This document shows positions 26,573-35,319 of a DNA stretch of 35,420 nt, piece by piece. The DNA is taken from NCBI GenBank assembly GCA_903910745.1, contig CAIWAO010000086.1, forward strand, positions 1-35,420. Direction: 5' to 3'. Both the position numbers and the translations under genes were made by a program. Positions within the stretch are counted from its first letter, which is position 1. Each line of letters opens with the position of its first letter. The DNA is from an uncultured Burkholderiales bacterium (GTDB lineage: Bacteria > Pseudomonadota > Gammaproteobacteria > Burkholderiales > Burkholderiaceae_C). A model generated the notes under the pieces. That model was not told where the DNA came from, did not search any database, and saw only the letters and a program-made list of their open reading frames with translations.

Positions 26573-27430
26573 TTATTTGGAGTTAGTTGGAGCTGGACTT
26601 GGTCCATCTGCGATCCATTCAGTCAAAGCAATGTAACCGTTGGAAGCTGCTACGACAACGTTTGAACTAAATGCATGGACCACATGTCCTGGAATATCGG
26701 TATGATTTTCAACCCATCCAAGCGCTCGCTTAACTCGAACTCTAAAGCCATTAACATGCGCTATGACTTCATGCATACCGAAGGCGTCAATTTGTTTTAA
26801 GATTTCCTCAACTGAGGAATTAAAGTTAACAGTTTTGTCACCTTCGTTCCAAAGTCTCCAAAACTCACTGGGCCCCTGAGGCGTTGCGCCCTCCCACAAC
26901 GTGTGAAAGTTTTGAACAACTCTTTTAGCTAGTTTTTTATTGGCCATTTGAATTTTTAAATCCAAAATATCGTGATTGTCAGTTGCGGCGAGAGCGAACT
27001 CCTCTACGGACAAAATGTCCCCAGAATCAAATGCAGGTGCTAATTTATGACAAGCAACGCCCCACTTTGGTAACCTCTCTTGAATCGCACGAATCATTGG
27101 ATATGGACCCCGACCAACAGGCAAGGGGGAGGGATGAAAATTTATTGCATGCTTAAGGTAAGGCTGCCAATCAGGTATTTTGAAACTATAACTTGCAACG
27201 ATCAGCGCGTCACATCCTTTTTCAGCTAAGGCATGTAGATCCTCTGATTGAATGGGTGACATTTGGATAGGCAACCCCCTTTGGACTGCAAAATTGATCG
27301 TTGCAGTGACTGGAAAAACCCTATTATCATCAGACGGTAATGTAAATAATTTTATTGGCGTCCAGCCTGCATCAACAAACGCTTCAACAATACCCAAGTA
27401 CCTGTCGGAGGCGGTAAAAGCAAATCGCAT
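26573..27430 (-). CDS. Stand-alone formyltransferase-family protein
   Basis: N10-formyltetrahydrofolate-dependent formyltransferase fold (related to methionyl-tRNA, glycinamide ribotide and sugar-amine formyltransferases). The 285-residue protein shows the catalytic triad: Asn97 and His99 in INFHPSPLPVGRGP and Asp135 in AFDSGDIL, so it should be active. A C-terminal domain (about 205-275) resembles the Fmt C-terminal barrel (NGFRVRVKRALGW, ALTEWIADG). The start ATG has GGGA upstream. It is not the housekeeping fmt by context, since no def gene or rsmB lies next to it. It is divergent from the first TPR-glycosyltransferase gene (197 bp apart) and has its own terminator. An amino-sugar or modified-amine substrate is possible but unproven. 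Confidence 0.8.
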   Translation of the reverse strand: MRFAFTASDRYLGIVEAFVDAGWTPIKLFTLPSDDNRVFPVTATINFAVQRGLPIQMSPIQSEDLHALAEKGCDALIVASYSFKIPDWQPYLKHAINFHPSPLPVGRGPYPMIRAIQERLPKWGVACHKLAPAFDSGDILSVEEFALAATDNHDILDLKIQMANKKLAKRVVQNFHTLWEGATPQGPSEFWRLWNEGDKTVNFNSSVEEILKQIDAFGMHEVIAHVNGFRVRVKRALGWVENHTDIPGHVVHAFSSNVVVAASNGYIALTEWIADGPSPAPTNSK

Positions 27431-27627
27431 TAAGATCCCATCATCTACAAAGAGGTTTACAGAACAAAAAAGTTAGATTTCCTTTTTGATTGTCTAATTT
27501 TAGTTTGTGAATCTAAAATTTAGCATAATTTTGAATTTGAGATTGTAAACTCCCAAAATAAGTAATCTAAGCAATGTATATCCACCACTAAATTATTTTA
27601 TTAAAGTTCACTTTTCCAGAAAACTTC

Positions 27628-30159
27628 ATGCATCCCAAACAGTCAATAGAAACAGCATTGAGCTTTCATGAAAAGGGAAATTTCAGCAAAGCCTTTGATA
27701 TATACACCAGCATATTAGATAAGGATTCAAACAACTTTCAAGTTCTTAACTTGATGGGACTTTTGTACCAACAACTCAACAATGATCATGCGGCTTTAGC
27801 GACTTTTGAAAAAGCCTTAATTGTTCAAAACAATTATTTTCTAACCTATTACAACGCTGGAGCCTCAGCTTTAAAGATTGGAGAGTACGCCAAGGCCTTA
27901 AAATATTTGAACATAAGCATCAGCTTAAACCCACAAGACAATAACGCTTACACAAACAAAGGCATTGCGCTTCACAAACTAGGACAAATGCAGGAGTCCT
28001 TAAATAGCTACGAAAAGAGCATACAACTCAAAGCGGACATTTCCTCAGCGCACTTTAATCTGGCATGTCTACTAAGAGATATGACATCTGATAAAGCAAT
28101 CAATCAATCGATTCAAAGTTTTCAAACATCAATATCGATCAATCCTGCAGATTACGCCTCTTACATCAATCTTGGTAATGTGATGAGCACAAGAAAAAAG
28201 TTTGATCTGGCTATTTCTTTATTTAAATACTCAATTGCAATTAATTCCAATATTGCTGATGCATACTTCAATCTTGGCACAACACAGTTCTTAGCAAAGA
28301 GATACAGCGAGTCGTCAGAGTCACTCAAACTCGCTTTGAAAATAAATCCCTCTGCCTGTGGGTACTGGAACAACCTTGGGAATGCATATAAAGAACTCTC
28401 TCAGTTTAATGATGCAATTGAGTCTTATGATATTGTCCTTGACCTATTCAGTAAATCAACGCCTGAACAGAAATCTACGCCGGATGCAAAACATCTACAA
28501 GCAGAAGCCCTTTACAACAAAGGCATAGTTCAGCACCAAATTGGCTTATTTCAAGAAGCCAAGATCAGCTACGACCAGTCTTTACAATTTCTTCCAGGAT
28601 TTACAAAAGCACTTCATGCTCGTGCACTAACGCTTAAGCATTTAAAGCTTTTTCGAGATGCAATTGCCGACTTTAAGACATTAATCTCAATTGACCCAAA
28701 TTACGAATATGCTCTGGGAAATCTGATTCATACGCAAATGCACTGTGCAGATTGGTCAAATTGGAGTACCTATGTGAACCCAGTTGGGCTGCAAGAAGAT
28801 TTTTATCAATCAACTGAAGCAACCACCATTAAAAACAGTAAGGGAAGTCTTAATCTACTTGATAACATAACGCTCTCAAAAATGGTCTCACATCCATTTC
28901 CTGTTCTTGCTTTGTACGACGATCCAAGGGTTCATCTGCAATGCGCCAAAATTTGGGTCAACGATAAGCATCCAAATCCAATGGAATATAAAGAGATTAC
29001 TTATGCAGCAACAACCTTATCCACCAACATCTATAAAAGCAAAAACCGGATCAAAATCGCATATCTCTCTGCAGACTTTCATAACCACGCGACATCATTT
29101 TTAATGAGTGAATTATTTGAAGTTCACAATGTAGAAAAATATGAAATCTTTGCACTTTCATTTGGTCCGACAACTGGGGATGAAATGCAATTAAGAATTA
29201 AAAATGCTGTTGAACATTTCATTGACGTCAAAGACATGAGTGACTTAGAAATTGCATATTTTTGCCGATCAAAACAAATCGATATTGCAGTTGATTTGAA
29301 AGGTTTTACACTAGACAGCAGATTTAATATCTTCGTCCACCGCTGTGCTCCCGTTCAAGTGTCATATCTTGGATTCCCAGGGACGAGTGGTTCTCCTTGC
29401 ATAGACTATTTAATTGCAGACCGGGTATGTATTCCTCCCGAGTATCAGTCTAGCTACAGTGAGCAAATTGTTTATTTGCCTAATTCGTATCAAGTGAACG
29501 ACTCAAAACGTTTGATAAATCCTTGTCTTAAAACTAGACAAGAACACGGACTGCCGCATAGTGGATTTGTTTTTTGTTGCTTCAATAACACCTACAAAAT
29601 TACCCCGCCAGTGTTTGCAAACTGGATGGTTTTGCTGGACAGAGTGAGGGGGAGCGTCCTGTGGCTAATGGATGATGCACCTGAGGTCACTTCAAATCTT
29701 AGGGCACACGCGCACAGCAGAGGAATATCCCCAGAACGACTAGTGTTTGCCAAAAGAATGCCTCTAGCAGATCATTTGGGTAGACATGTACATGCAGATT
29801 TATTTTTAGACACTTTGCCTTACAACGCACATACAACAACCAGCGATGCCCTATGGGCAGGGCTACCCGTTTTGACACAAATGGGTAAAGGATTTGCTGG
29901 TAGGGTTTCAGCAAGCTTACTCACAGCAGTGGGTTTACAGGAGCTGATCACGGAAAACGTTGAAGACTACATTAGGCTTGCAATAGAATTGGCAGAAAAC
30001 CCAAAGAGGTTAGTACAAATTCGTACCAACTTAGCACAAGCAAAAACGAGTTCGCCTTTATTTAATAGTGTTCAGTTTACAAGAGGCCTAGAACAAGCAT
30101 ATGTCCAAATGATTGAGACATTAAATAAAGACCTCAAGCCGTCTCACATATACCTATGA
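27628..30159 (+). CDS. TPR-SPINDLY type O-GlcNAc transferase-like protein (GT41), copy 1
   Basis: The 843-residue protein is a cytoplasmic-looking (no signal peptide) fusion of about nine tetratricopeptide repeats (1-365; for example AYTNKGIALHKLGQMQESLN) with a GT41 catalytic region (about 474-835). GT41 motifs include SADFHNHATSF with His487, aligned with human OGT His558; DLKGF (556-560); APVQVSYLGFPGTSG; FNNTYKI with Lys657, the counterpart of human Lys842; and NAHTTTSDALWAGLPV with His735-Thr-Thr for the nucleotide-sugar. Known relatives transfer GlcNAc or fucose from nucleotide sugars to Ser/Thr of proteins. Targets here are unknown. No ribosome binding site is seen before the ATG. The gene is AT-rich compared with the core genes, and it ends 10 bp from the convergent oxygenase gene with no terminator between. 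Confidence 0.9.
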   Translation: MHPKQSIETALSFHEKGNFSKAFDIYTSILDKDSNNFQVLNLMGLLYQQLNNDHAALATFEKALIVQNNYFLTYYNAGASALKIGEYAKALKYLNISISLNPQDNNAYTNKGIALHKLGQMQESLNSYEKSIQLKADISSAHFNLACLLRDMTSDKAINQSIQSFQTSISINPADYASYINLGNVMSTRKKFDLAISLFKYSIAINSNIADAYFNLGTTQFLAKRYSESSESLKLALKINPSACGYWNNLGNAYKELSQFNDAIESYDIVLDLFSKSTPEQKSTPDAKHLQAEALYNKGIVQHQIGLFQEAKISYDQSLQFLPGFTKALHARALTLKHLKLFRDAIADFKTLISIDPNYEYALGNLIHTQMHCADWSNWSTYVNPVGLQEDFYQSTEATTIKNSKGSLNLLDNITLSKMVSHPFPVLALYDDPRVHLQCAKIWVNDKHPNPMEYKEITYAATTLSTNIYKSKNRIKIAYLSADFHNHATSFLMSELFEVHNVEKYEIFALSFGPTTGDEMQLRIKNAVEHFIDVKDMSDLEIAYFCRSKQIDIAVDLKGFTLDSRFNIFVHRCAPVQVSYLGFPGTSGSPCIDYLIADRVCIPPEYQSSYSEQIVYLPNSYQVNDSKRLINPCLKTRQEHGLPHSGFVFCCFNNTYKITPPVFANWMVLLDRVRGSVLWLMDDAPEVTSNLRAHAHSRGISPERLVFAKRMPLADHLGRHVHADLFLDTLPYNAHTTTSDALWAGLPVLTQMGKGFAGRVSASLLTAVGLQELITENVEDYIRLAIELAENPKRLVQIRTNLAQAKTSSPLFNSVQFTRGLEQAYVQMIETLNKDLKPSHIYL

Positions 30160-30169
30160 GAAGTGCATT

Positions 30170-31210
30170 CTAAGCTGAGTTGGATTTTTCCTCTAATGCT
30201 ATCTCGCGCTCTATGATTCTTCTTGAGTGAACACCGCCTGCATCGATGTTTAACTTCATAAGTCTTCTCTGGGGCCAGTGCAGTAAGTTGCTTTGTTGCC
30301 TCTCAAGCATCTGTAAATCTTCACCAAAAATACCTCCCTGACCTTGTCTAATTTGGTCTGTAACTTTGGCGTCATTAGGTTTGAATTTTCTAGCCATACC
30401 CCAGAAATACCACATCGACGTCTCGCTCTCTGGAGTTATGAAATCAACCACCGTGCTTGCTGCTTTAAACTGCTGATCAGCCTCATAACCGCCTTTGCCT
30501 GCAACAGCAACTCCAACGTCAATCATGACATGGGTGGGTAATGAGAATTTACAAACCTGCCATCTATCAACCAACTCGTCAGCGGGGAGGCCTTGTGCTG
30601 TGAGTGCTTGCTGCCAAAAGGGAGGGGCTTTAATGTTAGTCATATGGCGACTCGTGCAAACGGTATATTCATCAAATGATGTCTTAACTGGCTCCTCTTC
30701 AATTTCCGCTTGTCCGATGCTTGATGCATGCACATATGTCTCATGAGTTAAATCCATGAGGTTATCAATCATGAGTAAATAATTGCAATTGATATGGTAC
30801 ATCCCACCACCGTATGCCCACTCAGGATTGTTATACCAATGCATCACAGGAATTTTCGATTCATCAGCTTTTTGGGCGTCGCCGGTCCAAACCCATATGA
30901 ATCCGTATCTCTCGACTGCTGGATAGTTCCTGACTTTTGGAAATTGAGCAGTATTTTGTCCTGTCATGGCGGCTGCGTGCCCTTTGCAGTCAACAGCTAA
31001 ACCGTGGTAGCCGCAAACAACGTTTCCCCCCTTAGTAAAACCTAAAGACAATGGGGCACCTCTATGGGGACAAAAATCCTCTAAAGCAGCAACTTTGTTT
31101 TCTGCATTTCTAAAGAAAACCATTCTTTCATTACAAATCTTGCGACCTAAGGGCTTATCATTGACCTCATCACTAGAGGCTGCTACGTACCAGGTGTTTT
31201 TAATGAACAT
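30170..31210 (-). CDS. Rieske non-haem iron oxygenase, VanA-like
   Basis: Oxygenase component resembling vanillate O-demethylase. The 346-residue protein has the Rieske [2Fe-2S] ligands Cys47, His49, Cys66 and His69 (CPHRGAPLSLG and CGYHG), the bridging Asp153, and the mononuclear iron ligands His156 and His161 (DNLMDLTHETYVH) with Asp298 in GEDLQMLERQQ. The catalytic set is complete and the length matches VanA. No reductase (vanB) is encoded nearby, so electrons must come from elsewhere. It lies between the convergent transferase gene and the TPR-ATP-grasp gene (112 bp upstream). Substrate is unknown: O-demethylation of an aromatic or of a methylated amine or sugar is conceivable. The start is the first ATG and matches the family's N terminus (MFIKNTWYVAAS). 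Confidence 0.9.
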   Translation of the reverse strand: MFIKNTWYVAASSDEVNDKPLGRKICNERMVFFRNAENKVAALEDFCPHRGAPLSLGFTKGGNVVCGYHGLAVDCKGHAAAMTGQNTAQFPKVRNYPAVERYGFIWVWTGDAQKADESKIPVMHWYNNPEWAYGGGMYHINCNYLLMIDNLMDLTHETYVHASSIGQAEIEEEPVKTSFDEYTVCTSRHMTNIKAPPFWQQALTAQGLPADELVDRWQVCKFSLPTHVMIDVGVAVAGKGGYEADQQFKAASTVVDFITPESETSMWYFWGMARKFKPNDAKVTDQIRQGQGGIFGEDLQMLERQQSNLLHWPQRRLMKLNIDAGGVHSRRIIEREIALEEKSNSA

Positions 31211-31312
31211 GATTTATTGTCAAAAAGTGGGAATAAATTGAAAATTTGAGAAATCGAAAAATTATGATTGACTCAACCTTATTATTTTAGGCGAATTAGG
31301 GAAAAATTACAT

Positions 31313-31347
31313 AAATGCCGATTTAGTCATTTTTTAAACCGGCATTT
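31313..31347. repeat. Hairpin spanning the TPR-ATP-grasp stop codon
   Basis: AAATGCCG (31313-31320) and CGGCATTT (31340-31347) form a perfect 8-bp stem around a 19-nt loop that contains the stop codon (31323-31325). On the minus strand it is followed after ATGTAA by five T residues, so it may act as a weak terminator for the second transferase/TPR-ATP-grasp transcript. Confidence 0.5.
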
Positions 31348-32909
31348 TTTAAACCAGCCTTATTAATCAACATCTGAATAGCTGCATCTCTAGCCCTTTG
31401 AATGGGCCCTCTTCTGTAATCCCACACCGGGTCTGCAGGTGGATTGGCTAGGACCATGGTTGAATTAGCCTCAAAAAATAACACCTCACCACCTTCACTC
31501 AACCCAAAGTCGATTCCCGCGTAATCTAGCGCAAGTTCATGAGAAATGGTTTTTAAAGCAAGCAAAGCGTTCTCACCAATGAATTGGGGCATATCAATTA
31601 AAAAAGTCGCCTCTATCGATCGGTTCTCGGGCGAATCTTTCATTGCCGCACTGAAATAATGAACCTTCCACTGAGTGGATAGTGCAAGGTGTACAGGATA
31701 TAACTGGCCATCAATGCACATAACTCGGAATTTCCTGTAAAAACCGTTGCTATCTTTCGCATTCAAAAACTCCATAACCAAAAGATCATCTCCCGGAAGT
31801 TGGCCACACAGATTGACCAAATCTTGGAATGTTTCAGCGTATTCAAAATGCTTACCCGTTTGAAATCCTAGACTTCTAAGAACGACAGGAAATGTGATTT
31901 CGGTTAGCAATAATTTTTCAAGAACCTCCAACTCCCTTAACTGAAGACGATTGAGCAAATAAGTTCTTGGGGCCCGTACTCCTTGTATTTTGTTAAAACG
32001 CTTTGCGTTGCTCAAACGCCCCGTCCTTAAAACAGCCTCGGGATGATTCAGCAAGGGCCTCGGGTAAGGGGTTGGCTGTGCTTTAAGTAACTCTAATGCT
32101 GCGATAAGGGACTGGGTTGATGAATCCGCGTCCCCAATAGCATTGAAAATCAAATCATGATCTGGCAAATCGAGGACTTGAACTTCATTTTTAAAATATT
32201 CCACTGCCAACGTCTGGGTCGAAAAGTGTTTTGAATCTACAAAGGTGCGCCACGGAACATCCCCGCCCCTCCCCCCAATAAGAACCAATAAAGATTTTGG
32301 TTTGAAATTAGATTTTGAGCTTATTTTCAAATGCTCGGGTGGAACCACATCTGTGCGAGAGGGAAACAAACGAATGGGCTCTAATGTGTATCCCTTGTAG
32401 TGATGCAAATCAGCTAACTCTTTATTGCCCTCTTCAAAATAAATAAGAGCCAAGCCTTGGTGTGCTTGGGCCAAATCAGCTAAATGAGGTAACTGAGCTA
32501 AATTTGAATTCTCCTCATTACCCAACATCGAGACCTGACTTGCATCTATTTTCTGGGTTAGAGAAATATTTATAGCGGTTTGATAATGATATTTTGCATT
32601 TTCAAATTGACGCTCCAAAAAATATAAATTTCCCAAATTGATATGAGCGAGCATTGAATTTGGATGATGCTTTATAGCTTGTAAGTACGCAGTTTTTGCA
32701 GCACTGTTGTAACCCATTTCAACCAAAAGAACCGCAAAACTAATCAAACTATTTAAATGAGTAGCATCGATTTTAAGAATATCCAAAAACTGCTGGCGGG
32801 CACTCTCCCAATCTCCCGTCATGACTTGGTAATTAGCGCGCTCAAAAAGTTTTGAAATCTCTGCCTCTTTATTGGCAGGTGAAATTTGTAAGGTTTCTTG
32901 ATTTTTCAC
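31323..32909 (-). CDS. TPR protein fused to an ATP-grasp ligase domain
   Basis: The 528-residue protein has no signal peptide. About four TPR-like repeats occupy residues 17-175 (HINLGNLYFLERQFENAKYH is the clearest), followed by a linking alpha/beta segment (205-285; LLVLIGGRGGDVPW) and an ATP-grasp domain (about 285-515) with FPVVLRSLGFQTGKHFEYAE, LLVMEFLNAKDSNGFYRKFR and the metal-binding end LDYAGIDFG...VLFFEANSTM (Asp467, Glu480, Asn482). Such domains form amide-type bonds through acyl-phosphates (RimK, glutathione synthase, D-Ala-D-Ala ligase). The start is GTG, 9 bp after the second transferase, with poor ribosome binding, implying coupling. The last residues repeat AGLKN through a 15-bp duplication. 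The acceptor and donor are unknown. Confidence 0.8.
   Translation of the reverse strand: MKNQETLQISPANKEAEISKLFERANYQVMTGDWESARQQFLDILKIDATHLNSLISFAVLLVEMGYNSAAKTAYLQAIKHHPNSMLAHINLGNLYFLERQFENAKYHYQTAINISLTQKIDASQVSMLGNEENSNLAQLPHLADLAQAHQGLALIYFEEGNKELADLHHYKGYTLEPIRLFPSRTDVVPPEHLKISSKSNFKPKSLLVLIGGRGGDVPWRTFVDSKHFSTQTLAVEYFKNEVQVLDLPDHDLIFNAIGDADSSTQSLIAALELLKAQPTPYPRPLLNHPEAVLRTGRLSNAKRFNKIQGVRAPRTYLLNRLQLRELEVLEKLLLTEITFPVVLRSLGFQTGKHFEYAETFQDLVNLCGQLPGDDLLVMEFLNAKDSNGFYRKFRVMCIDGQLYPVHLALSTQWKVHYFSAAMKDSPENRSIEATFLIDMPQFIGENALLALKTISHELALDYAGIDFGLSEGGEVLFFEANSTMVLANPPADPVWDYRRGPIQRARDAAIQMLINKAGLKNAGLKND
31328..31357. repeat. 15-bp tandem duplication at the gene's 3' end
   Basis: CATTTTTTAAACCGG (31328-31342) is followed by a copy with one difference (31343-31357). 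On the coding strand it doubles the pentad AGLKN just before the stop of the TPR-ATP-grasp protein. It looks like a recent in-frame slippage event. Confidence 0.85.
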
Positions 32910-32918
32910 GGCTGATTT

Positions 32919-35297
32919 TTAGAAAATAGACTTGATTGCATTTTCATATCCGACTACAAAATTATGAGTATCAAATAACGAAATATTTCCCCGCTCTTTT
33001 TTGTTCAAAAGCTTCTTCTTTATGTTTGCTAAATAAACGGGGTCAGCAAGAAGCTCTTGCACTTTAGATTTATATCCTTCAAAGCTAATTGTTACGAGCT
33101 CTTTTAGTCCAACAGCTTCAAGCAAACTTGACGCAACCCTTGAGGAAAAAGATTCACCACAAAGTGTGACTAGTGGGACTCCTGACCACAGGGCATCGCT
33201 GGATGTCGTGTGCCCATTGCAAGGGAAAGTATCTAAAAATAAATCTGCATGCCTGAGTCTTTCCAAATGTTCTGGGTGAGACACCCTGTTTGCAAAAACC
33301 ATTCTGGTAGAGTCAACCCCTGAGGACTCAGCACTTCTTAGAAGATTATTTGCCACTGTTTGGGTATCCACTAGCAACCATAGAACAGATTTTTCATGAC
33401 TTTTAAGAATCGACATCCATATTTCAAAAATCTCTGGTGTGATTTTATAGCTGCTATTCATTGCACATAAGACAATTGCATTTTCATAAAGCCCATGCTC
33501 AACTTTTAGAGTCCTGCGTGATGAAACAACTTGCCTATGATCGTTGACCTGGTAAGAGATGGGCAAATGTATTAATTTCTCAGTCATGTACGGTTTGAGT
33601 TGATTCGGTGCAACTATAGAATCAACTATGGTGTAGTCCATGAATTCGCCTCCTAGGGTACCTGGATACCCAAGGTAAGAGATTTGCACGGGGGCGACCC
33701 TCCTAGCAAATACACCTGTTCTAGCTCCTTGCGTGTAGCCTTTAAGGTCGATTGCGACATTTAATTTATGACTGCGAGCTAAAACAACAAGTTGTTCATC
33801 ACTTAGATGACCTACTTCATACCAAGAACTGAAGGAGGACTTAATCCTCTCCCTAATAAGGCTTTTATCATCCACTCCCCAAGAATAAGCCACGATCTCG
33901 AACTCGTCCTTGTCGTGCAACTCAAATAGTGAGGCAATGAGATATGCTGTCGCGTGTTCTTTAAAGTCCGATGAAAAATATCCAATCCGAATTTTAGATT
34001 TTGCAATTCCAATACCCCTCTTGCTTTGAGTGACTTCTTGAACTTCGACTAGATCATTGTCCCTCAGATCAAGCCTCAACTCAATCTTAGCTGGGTCTAC
34101 TTGATTTGTAACTTTGGCGCACTTTAATATATTTTGGCCCCAGCGAATGGATGCTTGTAGATGCAAATTGGGTTGGTCTGTTAAAGACAGTAAAACAAAG
34201 GGATGAACGAGGCACTGATTGCTCTGCACTTGACTGAGCAAAGTCGCTATCAGCCCCGACAAATCTAAAGTGTTGCTTAGCGACTGCTTTGGATTTGTAA
34301 CCTGAGTAAAAGTTTGCCAATCACAAAGTTTCATCCGCAAATGAACATATGCGCCCAAAAGTTGCGGATAACTGGAGTCGATTTGAAGTGCTCTTTCAAA
34401 ATAATTCTTTGCAACCTCATCTTGAAACTGCACTAATGCAAGAGCTCCAGCATTAAAAAACAATTGCGCGAGAGACAATTTTGTATTCCTTAGCGCCTGA
34501 GGGTCTTTATCAACTATTTCCACACTTCGCAGAAAATAGTAATTTGCATTTTTCAAGTCATTTAAGGCTTGATAAGCTATAGCTAAGTTATTAAGTGACT
34601 CTAAGTGATGCGGGTTAAGTCTTAATGCTTGCTGGTACCCATTTATAGCACCCCGCCATTCACTCATCTCTGACAATATATTGGCATAAAAATAGTGGTT
34701 TTCAGCTCTATTAGAATCAATTAAGATAGCCCTGGTGTATGACAACAATGACTTATCTATTAAACTTCCTTGAGAAGGTACAGCAACTCTTTTTTGATCA
34801 AGAATAATACCTAAAGATGTATAAACTTCCGCCATCCCAGGATAGCGTATCAGAACATATTCAGTAAAATTTAAAGCTTGTTCAAAAAGCTTTTGGTCTG
34901 AAAATATTCGAATTGATTTTTTAAACAATTCCAAAACTTGCTTCTCATGGGTTGTGCTTGACTGAACCTCCCTGGTGCTTAATATTTCAATAGCATTTTG
35001 ATTAGCGCTAAGAACTTCTAGCTTACTATCTTCATTCTCTAGGCACATACCCAATCCAAGCCACCCCTCCAGGGAACCTTTATCTATTTGGACAGCTCGC
35101 CTGAAATATTCTGTAGCAATTTGATACGAACCTAATTGTCCTTGCAAAAGACCATTAAGAACGTAAAGTTCTAAGCTATCAGGAAATTGATTAATGCCAT
35201 TATTAAAGGTCAGAACTGCGCTGGCATTATCTCCTGCGGTCATAAATTGCACCGCCGTCTCCTTGAAGGCTTCGATGCTTAAATATTGTCCATGCAT
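32919..35297 (-). CDS. TPR-SPINDLY type O-GlcNAc transferase-like protein (GT41), copy 2
   Basis: The 792-residue protein has about seven TPRs (1-325; AENHYFYANILSEMSEWRGA and HLESLNNLAIAYQALNDLKN are clear) and a GT41 region (about 435-785). Catalytic motifs parallel copy 1: SSDFKEHATAY with His448, DLKGY, APVQISYLGYPGTLGG, MNSSYKI with Lys618, and CNGHTTSSDALWSGVPLVT with His696-Thr-Thr. It differs from copy 1 across the TPRs, which suggests different protein targets; a gap in the TPR array (about 90-130) holds a charged insert. It is followed 9 bp later by the TPR-ATP-grasp gene and preceded 22 bp earlier by a gene cut by the window edge, so it appears to be in the middle of an operon. No signal peptide. 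Confidence 0.9.
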   Translation of the reverse strand: MHGQYLSIEAFKETAVQFMTAGDNASAVLTFNNGINQFPDSLELYVLNGLLQGQLGSYQIATEYFRRAVQIDKGSLEGWLGLGMCLENEDSKLEVLSANQNAIEILSTREVQSSTTHEKQVLELFKKSIRIFSDQKLFEQALNFTEYVLIRYPGMAEVYTSLGIILDQKRVAVPSQGSLIDKSLLSYTRAILIDSNRAENHYFYANILSEMSEWRGAINGYQQALRLNPHHLESLNNLAIAYQALNDLKNANYYFLRSVEIVDKDPQALRNTKLSLAQLFFNAGALALVQFQDEVAKNYFERALQIDSSYPQLLGAYVHLRMKLCDWQTFTQVTNPKQSLSNTLDLSGLIATLLSQVQSNQCLVHPFVLLSLTDQPNLHLQASIRWGQNILKCAKVTNQVDPAKIELRLDLRDNDLVEVQEVTQSKRGIGIAKSKIRIGYFSSDFKEHATAYLIASLFELHDKDEFEIVAYSWGVDDKSLIRERIKSSFSSWYEVGHLSDEQLVVLARSHKLNVAIDLKGYTQGARTGVFARRVAPVQISYLGYPGTLGGEFMDYTIVDSIVAPNQLKPYMTEKLIHLPISYQVNDHRQVVSSRRTLKVEHGLYENAIVLCAMNSSYKITPEIFEIWMSILKSHEKSVLWLLVDTQTVANNLLRSAESSGVDSTRMVFANRVSHPEHLERLRHADLFLDTFPCNGHTTSSDALWSGVPLVTLCGESFSSRVASSLLEAVGLKELVTISFEGYKSKVQELLADPVYLANIKKKLLNKKERGNISLFDTHNFVVGYENAIKSIF

Positions 35298-35319
35298 AGG
35301 TTCTTATTAAGTGAATAAT

